A DNA stretch of 64,000 nt from Sphaerolaimus hirsutus (lineage: Eukaryota > Nematoda > Chromadorea > Monhysterida > Sphaerolaimidae): the NCBI GenBank assembly GCA_964036195.1, contig OZ038451.1:3166529-3230528 (forward strand), given 5' to 3'. Every line of letters starts with the position of its first letter. Position 1 is the stretch's first letter. Positions 10,790-21,253 of this stretch are shown one piece after another. Position numbers and translations under genes: made by a program. The notes under the pieces were generated by a model. The model was not told the origin of the DNA and did not search any database. It was given only the letters and a program-made list of their open reading frames with translations.

Positions 10790-11102
10790 AACAGCGTTCG
10801 GATCAGGTCCGGCAGTCAGTATCTGACCAGACTGCTGTCGCCATAACTCCCGCTGTGGGGGGAATTAAGAGATGAAATTTGGGTGGGACGTAGCCGACAT
10901 TCCCCCCTACTATACTCCAACGCAGGGGCGACGGCGACCCCCCTAAGTGTGGGTCGCCGTCGCCCCTGCGTTGGAGTATAGTAGGGGGGGAATGTCGGCT
11001 ATGTCCCACCAAAATTTCATCTCTTAATTCACCCCACAGCGGGAGTTATAGCGCCAGCAGTCAGGTCAGAAACTGACTGCCGGACCTGATCCGAACGCTG
11101 TT
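10790..11102. mobile_element. 313-base near-perfect fold-back element, TA duplication, copy A only
   Basis: The element is one long hairpin. AACAGCGTTCGGATCAGGTC pairs with its inverse at 11083-11102, and the apex is at GGGGCGACGGCGACCCCCCT / GGGTCGCCGTCGCCCCTGCG. TA at 10788-10789 and 11103-11104. Copy B reads CTCATTTGTATTTTCAGC at about 30923-30940, the empty site. Its ends resemble those of the fold-backs at 49890-50780 and 54869-56341 (AACA..., GATCA.GTCCGGC). Confidence 0.92.
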
Positions 11103-11104
11103 TA

Positions 11105-11574
11105 TTTTCAGCAGCTCAACATAAAAATGCTGATTTGACCCAACCTTTCAACGCGAAAATATGATATCATGTTCAGAAAAAATGTTTTTTTTGTGCTGAA
11201 AAAGCGGTAAAATCGGCATGACAAATAAAGACATCATTAACCTCTGAAATGGAATCTAGACATTGTGTCATTCATTCATTGGAATCTAGTCATTTTCATG
11301 TTCAGTCGTTCAAATCGATCCAAAAATGGCTGTGTGATTGACCTACAAATTCTAGCTGCCAGATCTGCCATGTAAAATGACAATGTTTTTTAGACCCATT
11401 TTATCTTGGGAGTGGGGAATTATTCATATGCAACCCGCAATTTACGATATAAGTTTGTAAATGTATAAAAAATTGGCACAAAAAGCTATTGCAGCCACGT
11501 TCCAACGTGCATAACATTGCGTCACTTTTTTAAGTGTACACAAGCACGTCCTGAAAAGTGGCAGATTGCGAACC
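11105..11574. repeat. Arm of the TTAGGTTGTAAAC fold-back family, decayed
   Basis: The segment at about 11120-11440 matches one arm of the fold-back at 33231-34430 (ATGGAATCTAGACATTG, CCAAAAATGGCTGTGTGATT, TAGACCCATTTTATCTTGGG). The rest, to 11574, is AT-rich with nothing I can assign. Confidence 0.55.
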
Positions 11575-11815
11575 ATTGAAATCCTGCCGGTGCCTTTCCC
11601 AGTGCCCCACTTTTTCCGGCAGGTGCCAGCACCTAAAGGCAGCCTTGAAAAATGGCACCGCACCGCACCGGCACCGGTGCTATCGTGAAAAAAATGGCAC
11701 CGGCACCGGCAGGGCACCTCTGGAAACTTCAATGGCACCGCACCAGCACCGGTGCTGGTGCCCTTCGGTGCCCAGCACCGGGGCACCGGTGCCCCGGTGC
11801 CTTTACATCACTAAA
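11575..11815. repeat. GCACCGGTGC word cluster
   Basis: Reiterated GGCACCGGTGC words of both orientations give an array of small palindromes, ending in GCCTTTACATCACTA. A second member is at about 44105-44375. Its reading frames on both strands are rich in Cys/His/Thr only because of the word and are not genes. Confidence 0.6.
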
Positions 11816-11843
11816 CCCCTGCAGTCCCATGAAGACCCAGTAC

Positions 11844-12992
11844 CAACGATGGGTAAGTTCTCCAAAAAAAAACACTTTCTGTGTTTTGAGTTTTTTAAAA
11901 ATGAATACCTGTGTTTTGAGTTTTTTTCTTGAAAAAAACTTGAGTAACTCTGTTTTTATTTCTGTGTTTTTTGTAAAAACCTGAGTTTTTTGAGTTTTTT
12001 TCTAAAAAAACTCGAGTTTTTTTCCAAAAAATTCGAGTTTTTCCCCAAAAAATTTTGATTTACAGCATTTCGATCTGGAAACAGTGGTTTTCTTATAAAA
12101 TATTGGTTTTGCACATGTTTTAACCCCACATAACATTTGTGTATTCATTCAAGTGTCAAAAAAGTCCATAAAAATGTCCACAATGAGGACATCAACATCA
12201 CAACACCAGCAACAATATGCCCAGAAATGACAATTTACGCAGTACTCCAAAATTCTTCAATGGATGTGCACTGTATGGAAGACTACGGAATTGATTTGAA
12301 CTACAACTACCATATTACCTCAAAATACCCCCATGGGCATTATAATTTCGTCAGAAAGTTTTGTAAGGATCATAGAAAATAGTAGGCATTTATGTACCCA
12401 AAACAGGTTATAAATGCGTACAAACAGGATATATTTGAAATAAACATGTAGATAGCTACACAACCTAGTACAGTCTATGTGTAGCTGCAATGCAAATTAG
12501 CAGTAATATACATGATATACATCATCCCGGAGGGGGGTATTTCGAGGGGGGGGGGCTTATTATTTCACCAGTCCATTTTGAGGGGAGTTAATTCAAGGGG
12601 GGTTAATTCAAGGGGGGTTAATTCAAGATAATAAGGTATACTTAAATGTCTAAACTGAAATTGTCAAATCCACCATGAGATGTGCATGCCATCTTGAATT
12701 TCTTTTTTGACCATCATAAAATGTGAATACATTATGTACATATTTACATACTATAGATGCTTATCTTATCTTGTTTAGTTTAACTGAATTAATGTGCATT
12801 CAACCGCTTTGCTGAAAACTCAAAAAACTTTTCTGTGTTTCCGTGTTTCTGTGTTTCTGTGTTCTCCAAAAACAAACTCATTTGAGTTTTGAGTTTTTCA
12901 AAATTTATGGGTTTCTGTGTTTCTGTGTAAAACAAAAACACAGAAACTCAATGAGTTTCTGTGTTCAATTTCTGTGTTTTTTTCCATCGTTG
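11844..12992. mobile_element. hAT-like CAACGATGG element with AACTCAAA words
   Basis: Ends CAACGATGGGTAAGTTCTCC and TTTCCATCGTTG. The 8-base duplication CCCAGTAC flanks it at 11836-11843 and 12993-13000. Subterminal stretches are AAAACTCAAAA / TTGAGTTTTT words. It contains a nested CCATATT element (12310-12636). This is the complete member that explains the degenerate clusters at 3240-6130. Confidence 0.88.
12310..12636. mobile_element. Decayed CCGTATT/TCGAA element nested in the hAT-like element
   Basis: Left CCATATTACCTCAAAATACC after TA; right TTCAAGATAATAAGG before TA. C/G runs with TTGAATTA or TCGAAATA joints. Confidence 0.75.
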
Positions 12993-13000
12993 CCCAGTAC

Positions 13001-13225
13001 TCAAAAGTATGGGGGCTGTATCGGAGGTCTACAAGGCACTGGAGGTTGCTGTTTACTCGTGATTTACATTGCTGTTTACTTACATGTTTACCGGGTAAAT
13101 TTGTGCACTGGGTTCTAGCTATTTTAACAACTTTAAGAGCTGACATTTTAAGAGTTGACAGCATGCTTTGGAAAAATAGTTACCAAATTTTGGTGAAAAG
13201 GTTGTCTGATAAATTCTGTGGGGAT
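13001..13225. other. Unannotated stretch between elements
   Basis: Mixed-composition sequence with AAGAGTTGACAGCATGC. No exon or repeat end can be supported. Confidence 0.4.
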
Positions 13226-13581
13226 CATAGGCGGCGCAATATCCCAATTTGCGCTTGTGACATTCACATTAACCAAAAGTTCACCTTGTGACACCTTTTA
13301 TCGGAGCCCTTTTATGTGAAGTTGGCAGTCAGCCAAAAATTTTGCAATCGCTGTAAATATAAGTAAAATTGGCTAAAAATCGGTATGTAACCATGTATAT
13401 AAGGGTGAAAATTGGCAAAATAGAGCCGATTGTAGCGATTTTGAGCTAATTTTGAGCTTTCACTCTCATTTGTAGAATACACGCTTGTGAATGTCACAAT
13501 GTGACAGTGAAATTTCTGTTTGTGACACCAAAAATTACGCTTGTGACATTCACAAGCGCACAAGCATTTACGCCGTCTATG
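13226..13581. mobile_element. hAT-like CATAGGCGGCGCAA element
   Basis: Ends CATAGGCGGCGCAATATCCC and TTTACGCCGTCTATG. The 8-base duplication GTGGGGAT is at 13218-13225 and 13582-13589. The interior repeats TTGTGACATTCACAAGCG words. A second member, with its own 8-base duplication, is at 32384-32747. Confidence 0.92.
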
Positions 13582-13595
13582 GTGGGGATCATCAC

Positions 13596-14865
13596 TAACG
13601 ATGGCAAACCTCCCAGAAAAAAGTATTTAAATTTTTAAGTGTTTTTTCTTAAATGAATTTTCGAATTTTCGAATTTTTTCCCAAATTAATTTTCGAATTT
13701 CGAATTTAATTTTCGAATTTTCGAATTTTCGAATCTTTTTTGGCAATTTTCGAATTTTTTTAGAAAAACATTGAATTTGAAGCTTAAAACACGGTATTTG
13801 GACTGTTTTCATGTTTTGAGCCCCTTTTAACCTTAATTTCACTGTAAGTGAAGCATGACATGACAATTTCACGTCACTTTAACATGACAAATGGTTGAAA
13901 CATTTATGTGGATCAGTTAGCATCATTTTCACTGGGGCAGAATGCCTTCCAAAAAACGTTTGTGCGACTGCCCCTCGGAAGACCCGCGAGCGATTTTTTT
14001 GATGGACCGTAGTCTCTATCCGCCAAGGACGTATCCAGGGGGGGGCGGGGGGGGGGCTGCAGCCCCCCCGCTCCCGGGGTGAGACCTAAAATATCCTGGG
14101 AAATGCAACTTTTCCAATACATTTTTCACGGTAGGTGCAAAAATTTCGCTCGCTAGCGCGCGATGCTCCCTTCCAACACCTAATTATCAGCGGATCGGTC
14201 CCGGGTGACACAAATCCATGAAATCGTGTGCCCGCCACAGTATATGAACGTGTATTTACATACATATACAGCGGTTTCTGGCGCTGGCGCCAGCGCCAAC
14301 GGCGTCATGGCGCGGCGCCCATTAATGGCGCCAGCGCCATGGCGCCATTCCGTCACTATGTAGGCGAAATTTCAAGGGGGGGGGGGGCTGAGCCCCCCCG
14401 TTCGCCGGGCTCCGTAAACAAGCAGCCCCCCCCCCCGCTCGAAAATCCTGGATACGTCCCTGCTATCCGCGGAAGTAGAGCGCCTGGATTCTAATTGTTT
14501 GGGCGGCTCCCTGTATTCCTAAATAGATGTCATAAATAGATGGAGTCCGCCGCTGCCGTCGCGGATGCCATTTCAAAGTTTTTAATGTTTTTTTTCGTTA
14601 CATTAGACTATTTCAGACCCACCGCATATCAATTGTTGCTTTATTTAGTACGCTGAACTTAAGATAGCTTTTTGTCACCTTGAATTCCCTGAAAAATTCG
14701 AAAACTATTTTCGAATTTTTGAATTTTCGAATTTTCGAATTTTTTAAAAAATAAATCGATTTTTAAGTGTTTTTTCCAGGGGTGGAATAAAAATTCGAAA
14801 ATTATAAAAAAATTCGAAAATTCGAAAATATTTTCGAATTTTCGAATCTTTTTTTGCCATCGTTA
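13596..14865. mobile_element. hAT-like TAACGATGGCAAA element with TTCGAA words
   Basis: Ends TAACGATGGCAAACCTCCC and TTTTTGCCATCGTTA. The 8-base duplication ATCATCAC is at 13588-13595 and 14866-14873. TTTTCGAATTTTCGAA words lie near both ends. It contains a complete nested element (14024-14462). A shorter relative is at 41247-41693. Confidence 0.92.
14024..14462. mobile_element. hAT-like CAAGGACGTATCCAGG element, nested
   Basis: Ends CAAGGACGTATCCAGGGGGG and CCTGGATACGTCCCTG. The 8-base duplication CTATCCGC is at 14016-14023 and 14463-14470. G/C runs adjoin both ends (GGGGGGGGCTGCAGCCCCCC), and GGCGCC words lie at 14280-14350. This end resembles hAT termini common in many animals. Confidence 0.92.
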
Positions 14866-14873
14866 ATCATCAC

Positions 14874-15679
14874 ACGTGAAAGCCATGTATTCTTCTACAA
14901 GGAAAAATGTACTTAAATCATATTTTTGTTCGGTATTCAGATACTACATGGTAGTACAAAATGCTGTAGGTAGACAATATGTTGATATCATATGTCATTG
15001 TGAATGAAAAGGTTTAAAAGCACATAATGTGCGTAATATCTACTCTCAATGGTTCAAACACCTTGAAATATTGATTAAATCATACTTAAAGTTGAGAGAT
15101 TTTATGAGATTTTGTTGAACTGCAAGAGATTTTCTCAGAGATTTAATTATATTTTTGAAAATAACCCAAGATATTTAATTATATTTTTTTCTTGAGAGAT
15201 TTTCTGAGATAATATTTAATTATATTTTCTCAAAATCGGTCGTTTTTTCAATGCTATACGTGATAGACAGTTCATAGAATGAATAAATTCATAAATAGAG
15301 TTCATTCGGCATTTGATAAAAAATAATAGCACAAAATTAATGGACCGAAGCCACTAGATAAATCACAGCGTCCGGTGATATTTTTTAAATGCATTTGGCA
15401 CAGTTTGAGCACTTTCTGTACCTTCTATTGGAGAGTTTACCCTTCTATTCATTTCATGGCCCAAATTAAGTCGAAAACGTGCCGTTTTGGAGACGCCCTT
15501 CTATTGGAGACCTGACCTTTTATTAAAAGAGATACGGTGAATAAAAAGAGAAATCTAAAAATGCCGAAAAAATCTGAAAAAAATCGAAAATTGAGAAAGT
15601 GAAAATTACTTTACTTCAAAAATACTCCATATGTGCGCGCGTGTGTCCGATTGAAAGTTCGGTACTCGCTGCTCTACAG
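14874..15679. other. AT-rich stretch with GAGATTTTCTGAGA words
   Basis: Shared with copy B (about 31640-32380). At 15090-15240 it repeats GAGATTTTCTGAGATAATAT. At 15420-15540 there are CCTTCTATTGGAGA words ending in GATACGGT, which looks like a worn relative of the CCGTATT class with another internal word. No gene seen. Confidence 0.5.
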
Positions 15680-16171
15680 CATAGTTGTTAAAACGTATTT
15701 ACGTTTACTTAAATACTCGAGTACTAAGTAAATACGTTAACGTATACTTTGAAAAAAGTACGTGTACTCCCTTCGTACTGTATACTTTTTGAAAGTACTC
15801 GAGTACAGAAAACGTATTTCAGACGGTTTTGTTATAGGCTTTTCAAGGGATAGATGGGGGAAAAAGGAGAAAAAAGCGAAAAATAGAGAAAAAAATAGCT
15901 TTAAATGGCAAATTACACTTGAACTAGCTAATTTGAAGATTAAAATGGTCAAAAAAGTAAAAAGTTAGTGATTTTTAGTGAAAATTGGTTCAAAATACCT
16001 AAAAAACATACTCACTTTTATGTTTCCTGGGCGAAAAGTATTTTACTCAGGTTTACTCATGAGTAAAAGTAAAAAAAATACTTTACGTTATCTGTACTCA
16101 GGGGGAGTAAAAAATAAATACTTTACGTTTACATATACTTTGAAAAAAGTTCAGTACTTTTAACTACCCTG
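15680..16171. mobile_element. hAT-like CATAGTTGTTAAAAC element with ACGTAAA words
   Basis: Ends CATAGTTGTTAAAACGTATT and TACTTTTAACTACCCTG. Flanks CTCTACAG (15672-15679) and CTCTACAA (16172-16179) match 7 of 8. The interior repeats ACGTAAA and ACTCGAGTA words. Copy B's counterpart (about 32756-34462) contains the fold-back at 33231-34430. Confidence 0.82.
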
Positions 16172-16378
16172 CTCTACAACTGTTAAAAGCTTCCATTACC
16201 TAAATTGATATTGATCGGTAAAATTAGAATAAATCCTGTAGTTCAGGACAGGTGCCTCACCCGATTTCGAGGTTGAGAAGATTAAGACATCGAAATCCGC
16301 TCTCGCCATAAATCATAGTCCGCGGCACTCAGCTGAAATGAAGTTTTTTTTAAACTGCCACAAATAGATTCAAATGTA

Positions 16379-17567
16379 CCGTATTACCTCGAATTATCCC
16401 CCCTTGAATTAACCCCCCTCAAAATGGGCTGGGGAAATAATAACCCCCCCTCGAAATACCCCCCCTCCCGAATGATGTACATCATGTATGCAATGTACAT
16501 GATGTATTTATTACTACTAATTTGCATCGCAGCTACACTTATACGCTCATTTGTGTACATGTGTACATCTATAGCCCCTATTTTATCACATTTATTACCG
16601 TTTTTATCTAAGAAAAAGCGTATTCATTACTATGAAATTCACGAAAATTTCTGGCGAAATAATAACCCCCCCCCTCGAATAAACCCCCCCCCCACCTCGA
16701 ATTAACCCTCCCACAAATTTTGTTGGCGAAATAATAAACCAGAGTTGCGAAAGTGTATTTACACTTACCCGAAATACCCGGGTAAATGGGTATTTATATT
16801 TACACTTACACTTACACTTTCATAAAATACCCATACACTTTTTTTACACTTTCCTGAGCAAAATACCCGGGTACAGAAAGTGTATTTTTTTTCTTTCAGA
16901 TGGCCCTGTTTTATGCTTTTGAGAAAGCATAAAAGGGTCATATACAAAAAATAACTGCACAGTGCACACATGCAGTTATGCATTGAATGTAGAAAATATG
17001 GCAAATGTACAAACTGGCCTTTGATCTCTAACCTTTGATCAGTACTCATGGTATTCTACAGTTTCATCATACTTTTGTAAAAAGGACAAGATCAATGGAA
17101 ATTCACCAGCTGGACACAAAGTCAACTGGCTTTTGCATTGACATTTGCTGCATGTCCAATCTTGCATTTAAGCTGTGTGTATCGCATTGCTTAATCAGTA
17201 AATATCAACACTGAAAAAGTGCCATTATTAGTGAACTTCATACCACTACACTATTTGCTGCAGTCTGAAATGTTTCATAAAAGGCAGTAAAATGTGAAAT
17301 GATGCATAAAAAATGACAAATATATTGATCTAAAGGTGAAAACAGTGGTGCATTCTAATGCTCAACAGTGAGAGCTCTTTCTAAAAAAATTTTTACACTT
17401 ACACTTTTTTTACACTTTCCTAGGTATTTTTAAAATACCTTACACTTTTTGTATCCATACTCAAAATTTGGAAAGTGTATTTACACTTACACTTACACTT
17501 CCCAAAAATACCGGTATTTTAACAACTCTGTAATAAACCCCCATGGGGGTATTTCAAGGTAATACGG
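16379..17567. mobile_element. CCGTATT/TCGAA element split by a hAT-like element, copy A only
   Basis: TA flanks are at 16377-16378 and 17568-17569. Copy B has AAATATAGATCGGTT at about 34661, empty. The middle includes the family segment ATGTACATCATGTATGCAAT. The nested element is at 16740-17530. Confidence 0.9.
16740..17530. mobile_element. hAT-like CAGAGTTG element with GTGTAA words
   Basis: Ends CAGAGTTGCGAAAGTGTATT and ATACCGGTATTTTAACAACTCTG (shown in part). The perfect 8-base duplication TAATAAAC is at 16732-16739 and 17531-17538. Non-autonomous. It lies in the opposite orientation to the copy at 9754-10527. Confidence 0.95.
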
Positions 17568-17591
17568 TAGATCGGTTCAAACATAATTGTA

Positions 17592-17700
17592 CCGTATTAT
17601 CTGCAATATAAAGTACCCCCTTTTATAAGTTAGAGGGTAAAACGCTCAGAAAAAATGACGAAATCAATATAAGGTATACCTTACATTGGAGGTAATACGG
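17592..17700. mobile_element. Small CCGTATTA / CAATATAAAG element
   Basis: Left end CCGTATTATCTGCAATATAA; right end TTGGAGGTAATACGG. The copy B version at 34689-34815 carries the word twice (CTCCAATATAAGGTATACCT then CTCCAATATAAAG). This is a third internal word used by the TA class. Confidence 0.65.
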
Positions 17701-17702
17701 CT

Positions 17703-17840
17703 CTTGACGCTAGTGACAAAGGAAAAAGCCATGGCGCTTCTGGCGCTTGGCGCTATTTTGCTCTGGCGCTATTGGCGATTAGCGCTTTTGCCGCTTGACG
17801 CCAGAGTTCAGGCACTTTTTACATCACTAGACAAAGCCCT
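17703..17840. repeat. GGCGC(T/C) word cluster
   Basis: TTGGCGCTATTTTGCTCTGG-type words ending in TTTTTACATCACTA. Related GGCGCCA clusters: 34830-34945, 35540-35640, 48825-49015, 60273-60485, 61278-61450 and the window end. Confidence 0.6.
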
Positions 17841-18222
17841 TTCTAAATGGAAGTACGTGCCAGCTGCCACTTAACGTGTCACTTAACAACACTTGACGCA
17901 AATATCACTTAACACTTTCTCGTTCAATGTCCACTTAAGGATTTAGATTCAAAACGCTACTGACTCGTGTAATTCCAATCTAATCTACCATGAAAACATG
18001 TGCACACTGCACAGTAAACACGACTTGATTATGGTAAATATTAAGCCAGCAGGAATTATTTTGGTCCGCCCCGGCGACCGGTTATTTTTGAATCCGCCCC
18101 GGCGATCGACTTAACATCTCTTTGATTGGATGGATGCTTATAGTTTATTAGACCCCCCCCCCCCCCCAGCGATCAAACACTTAAAAGGCGCGAAATTATT
18201 TTGGTCTCACTGAAGGAAACAG
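17841..18222. other. Unannotated stretch before BACK exon
   Basis: Shared with copy B (about 34946-35363). It has a paired CCGCCCCGGCGACCGG / CCGCCCCGGCGATCGAC motif at about 18066-18111 and a C tract at 18152-18167. Copy B replaces the last part with a (TTA)n tract at about 35314-35331. No feature assigned. Confidence 0.5.
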
Positions 18223-18371
18223 GCTTTTTAAATATGACATTGCAATCGCAGTGTTCAATTTTACTGTTGGCAGTGTGCCAGGTATTGCCTATGGCAAATC
18301 TTGAAGAGTTGTCAGCTGAAACGTTCGACTTTTTAGAGACGCATGAACATGTAGCTGACCAGTACAACAAG
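18223..18371 (+). CDS. BACK-like domain exon (copy A)
   Basis: The exon opens after GGAAACAG and ends AAC-AAG before a consensus GTCAGT donor (18372). The frame reads Q-S-Q-C, then SILLLAVCQVLPMANLEELS, A-E-T-F-D-F-L-E-T-H-E-H-V-A. A Cys, a hydrophobic helix, L-E-E-L and F-D-F-L-E-x-H-E-x-V-A fit the alpha-helical BACK domain that follows BTB in kelch proteins; this is a pattern match and the weakest of the domain calls. The exon lies downstream of the kelch exons of its own block but upstream of those of copy B, which is the order a BTB-BACK-kelch gene needs. No BTB exon was found. Confidence 0.55.
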
Positions 18372-18439
18372 GTCAGTTATGTATGCCATGGGCTAAAAGT
18401 GTCATTTTGGCTAAAGGGCTAAAAAATTTTGCCCCAATT

Positions 18440-18734
18440 TTCACTCAAAATCACTAATTATCATACCTTTTTGACAATTTTTACCTTCAAATTCATTACC
18501 TAGTTCGTGTGTTTTGCACCTTTTTTCAGCAATTTTTTCCCTATTTTTCGATTTTTTTCTCCTTTCCCCATCTATGCCTTGAAAAAGCCCATCTGAAATA
18601 CATTTTCTGTACTCGAGTACTTTTAAAAAGTATACGTAAAAGCTAGTAAAGGTACTTTTCCAAACCATACGTAAACGTATTTACTCGAGTATACGTACTT
18701 TTTGTGTAAACGTAAATACGTATTAACGTTTACT
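18440..18734. repeat. ACGTAAA / CTCGAGTA element end
   Basis: ACGTAAACGTATTTACTCGA words running up to the first bases of the guanylate cyclase exon. Copy B counterpart about 36185-36500. Same family as 15680-16171. Confidence 0.6.
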
Positions 18735-18773
18735 ACGCACTACCCCAACAAAAAAAGCTACACGGCACTTTTG
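18735..18773 (+). CDS. Truncated first guanylate cyclase exon (copy A), cut by gap
   Basis: The sequence up to the gap reads H-Y-P-N-K-K-S-Y-T-A-L-L, matching H-Y-T-N-K-K-S-Y-T-T-L-L in copy B. The codon that is ATG in B (36497) is ACG here, so if ATG 36497 is the true start this copy lacks it. The remainder is lost in the N run. Confidence 0.55.
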
Positions 18774-18973
18774 NNNNNNNNNNNNNNNNNNNNNNNNNNN
18801 NNNNNNNNNNNNNNNNNNNNNNNNNNNNNNNNNNNNNNNNNNNNNNNNNNNNNNNNNNNNNNNNNNNNNNNNNNNNNNNNNNNNNNNNNNNNNNNNNNNN
18901 NNNNNNNNNNNNNNNNNNNNNNNNNNNNNNNNNNNNNNNNNNNNNNNNNNNNNNNNNNNNNNNNNNNNNNNNN
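18774..18973. other. Assembly gap of exactly 200 N
   Basis: Two hundred unresolved bases. The round length suggests a placeholder rather than a measured gap. It falls where copy A would continue into the first guanylate cyclase exon. Confidence 0.99.
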
Positions 18974-19039
18974 ATTTACTTTCCATTTTTTATTTTTTAT
19001 TTTATAAGTCAATTTTCCATTTTTTTAAATTTTATTTTT

Positions 19040-19917
19040 TGTTTTTGCCAACTCTGGGTTAAACATTTTTTTTAACGGAAAACGGAAAGGTAAAATGTTT
19101 TGTTATTTACAGAAAACGGAAAACGGAAAGGTAAAAAAAAATTATCGACCGGAAAACGGAAAACGGAAAGGTAAAAACATTTCACTCAGCGGAAAACCGA
19201 AAGGTAAAAAAAAATTATCAGCCAGAAAATGGAAAAATGAAATGCCGGAAAACGGAAAACGGAAAGCAAAATTTTCACGGAAACGGAAAAAATAAAGTGA
19301 AATTTGCATGGAAATGGACAAATTTGCAGGAGGAAAACCTGCATGCAAGTTTGCCTGTTTGGCTTTGATTGTGGTAGCTGTACATTCTGCAACTATTAAT
19401 CATGCCAGTAACTTCACTTGTAGTTCAAGCTTAACTGAACCAACAAAAAATCATCAAAAGGTAGCAAAATTACACTACAACAACAATAAGAATTTAGCAA
19501 AAGTGAACGTCAATGTATCTGAACAGTAAAAAGTATACTCAGCAGACTGCAAAGTATGTGTCCAAAATTACTTTGTATTTTTTACAGATTTGGACACAGA
19601 TAAAAATTATGAACGACACAAGAACCTAGTAGTTAAAAACACCATGGTGAAAAAAGATAAATACAGATTGTAAAAATAATGAAAAAAATGCCAGAAAACT
19701 GAAAATCGAGCTAGAAAATGGAAAAATGGAAACGGAAGGGTAAAAAATTTTCAGCCGGAAAACGGAAAAATGGGCTGGAACAATGGAAACGGAAGGGTAA
19801 AAATTTTTCGGCTGCCGGAAAACGGAAAACGGAAAGGTAAAAAATTTTCAGCTGTTGGAAAACGGAAAGCTAAAGATTTTTCCTGCGGAACAGCGGAAAC
19901 AGAAATTTGACACCCTA
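19040..19917 (+). mobile_element. hAT-like TAGGGTGTCAA-family element, internally deleted
   Basis: The right end TTTGACACCCTA is clear; the left end is not seen (gap or decay). Both arms are CGGAAAACGGAAAGGTAAAA word arrays. The body at about 19300-19455 matches the body of the element at 24494-26450 in the opposite orientation (frame KFACLALIVVAVHSATINHA) and then jumps to GATAAATACAGATTG near the other arm. It is therefore the same family with the reverse-transcriptase part missing. Confidence 0.75.
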
Positions 19918-19952
19918 GATGTAACTACCTTACACATACACTGAATTTTAAG

Positions 19953-20098
19953 ATATTGGTTGGAAAGTGGTGCAGTTGAGTGGGCACCAGACATGACTGG
20001 ACCAGCTGTTTGGACTGCAACTCATGCAATGGCCTATTATCATGGAAGGATATACTCTATTGCGGGATGGACTGGTGCATCTAGTGGTGATTCTAGTG
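19953..20098 (+). CDS. Kelch-repeat exon (copy B)
   Basis: Same exon as 5-150. Here the acceptor context is visible (ACTGAATTTTAAG before the exon). One residue differs (Thr for Ile after P-D-M). Donor GTTAGT at 20099, phase 1, joins the exon at 20921. Confidence 0.75.
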
Positions 20099-20920
20099 GT
20101 TAGTGCATAGAAATGCAATGAATGTGCTCACAACAGTTGGCGAGTGAGGATTAGTGATGGGAAATGCTAAGGGTGCCATGTGGTGTCATTAGTAACATAT
20201 TGGCAGGCACCAAGGGAACTATTGAACATATTTAGGCATTTAAAACCAATTTCATCATTACACTCCATAGTTGTTAAAACATATTTACATTTACTCAATA
20301 AATACATATGCTCAACTACTGCATAAATACACTCACATTTCCTCTTGAAAAATTCCATTACTCACCATCTTGCATACCTTTTGAAAGTATGTATTTCAGA
20401 TAGGCTTTTATATAGGCTTTTTCAAGGCATAAATGGAACAAAGGGATAAACAAGCATAGGGAAATAGAGAACAATATCGAATGTTTACCTAAAAGTTGAT
20501 TTAAATCTGGCGACCCAGTGTCAAGTTTTTCAAAATCTAAAGCATTGATCTAAATTGCTGCATCCTGAGTTGTCAAAGTACCAAACTTTTTTCAAAGTTT
20601 ATGTAAACGTAAAGTATTTATTTTTTACTCACCCCTTGAGTACAGAAAACGTAAAGTAATTTCTTTTCACTTTTACTTATGAGTAAACATGAGTAAACGT
20701 ACTTTTCCCTGCAGAAAACGTAAACGTGAGTACTTTTGAGTACTTCACTTATTTTCATAACCTGTAAAAGTTGGCACCACAGCAGCACTGGTGATATTTT
20801 GACAAAAATTGCACCAGCACCACTGAAAATAACAAATGGTGCCCCACCAGGGATCATTGTATTTCTCACAAATGGAAAGGTCATGAATATTAGTTTGCTC
20901 TTATTGGAATTTTTTTACAG

Positions 20921-21084
20921 ATGTGACATCACTGGATGTAAATTTGCAAGCATGGCGTACTGAACCTTCCCTCAAACAAGGCAGACACCAAGTTGGTGGG
21001 GGTGCAGAAGTGTATCATGATAAACTGTTTATCTGCGGCGATTGGTATGCTGATGGAGCTCAGGGCAACACATGTGAAATGTTG
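20921..21084 (+). CDS. Kelch-repeat exon (copy B), next exon
   Basis: Same length and reading as 973-1136, with acceptor TTTTTTTACAG. The protein HQVGGGAEVYHDKLFICG stretch is unchanged between copies, so the reading frame has been kept. Confidence 0.7.
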
Positions 21085-21253
21085 GTTTGATAGCAGATTT
21101 GTTGAAATATCGGTATTTTTGGAAAGCGTAACTGTACACCTTTTTCCAATTTAAATTGCTGATGATAAACATGTTTAATGTACCTGGGTAAATGTAAATA
21201 ATGTGTTGTACTCCAAGTATTTATACAAAAGTTACAACACTGGAGAACAACTA

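Larger units (their letters stand above)
1..18773 (+). repeat. Large duplicated block, copy A
   Basis: This block matches 19949-36535 in the same order and orientation. Shared landmarks are kelch exons (A 5-150 / B 19953-20098; A 973-1136 / B 20921-21084; A 6996-7549 / B 28347-28900), a BACK-like exon (A 18223-18371 / B 35364-35512) and the start of the guanylate cyclase exon (A up to 18773 / B 36535). Aligned stretches differ by scattered substitutions, while large differences are whole transposons present in one copy only. The copy is cut at its right end by the 200-N gap and may extend left of the window. It is either a true tandem duplication or a second haplotype placed in series; the sequence alone does not decide. 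Confidence 0.93.

Noticed and set aside
11558-11984. Cys/His/Thr-rich frames over 110-124 codons on + and - strands
   Set aside because: They arise from GCACCGGTGC words; both strands are open because the words are palindromic.
18774-18973. Frames reading through the N run
   Set aside because: These consist of unknown residues only; the gap length is a placeholder.
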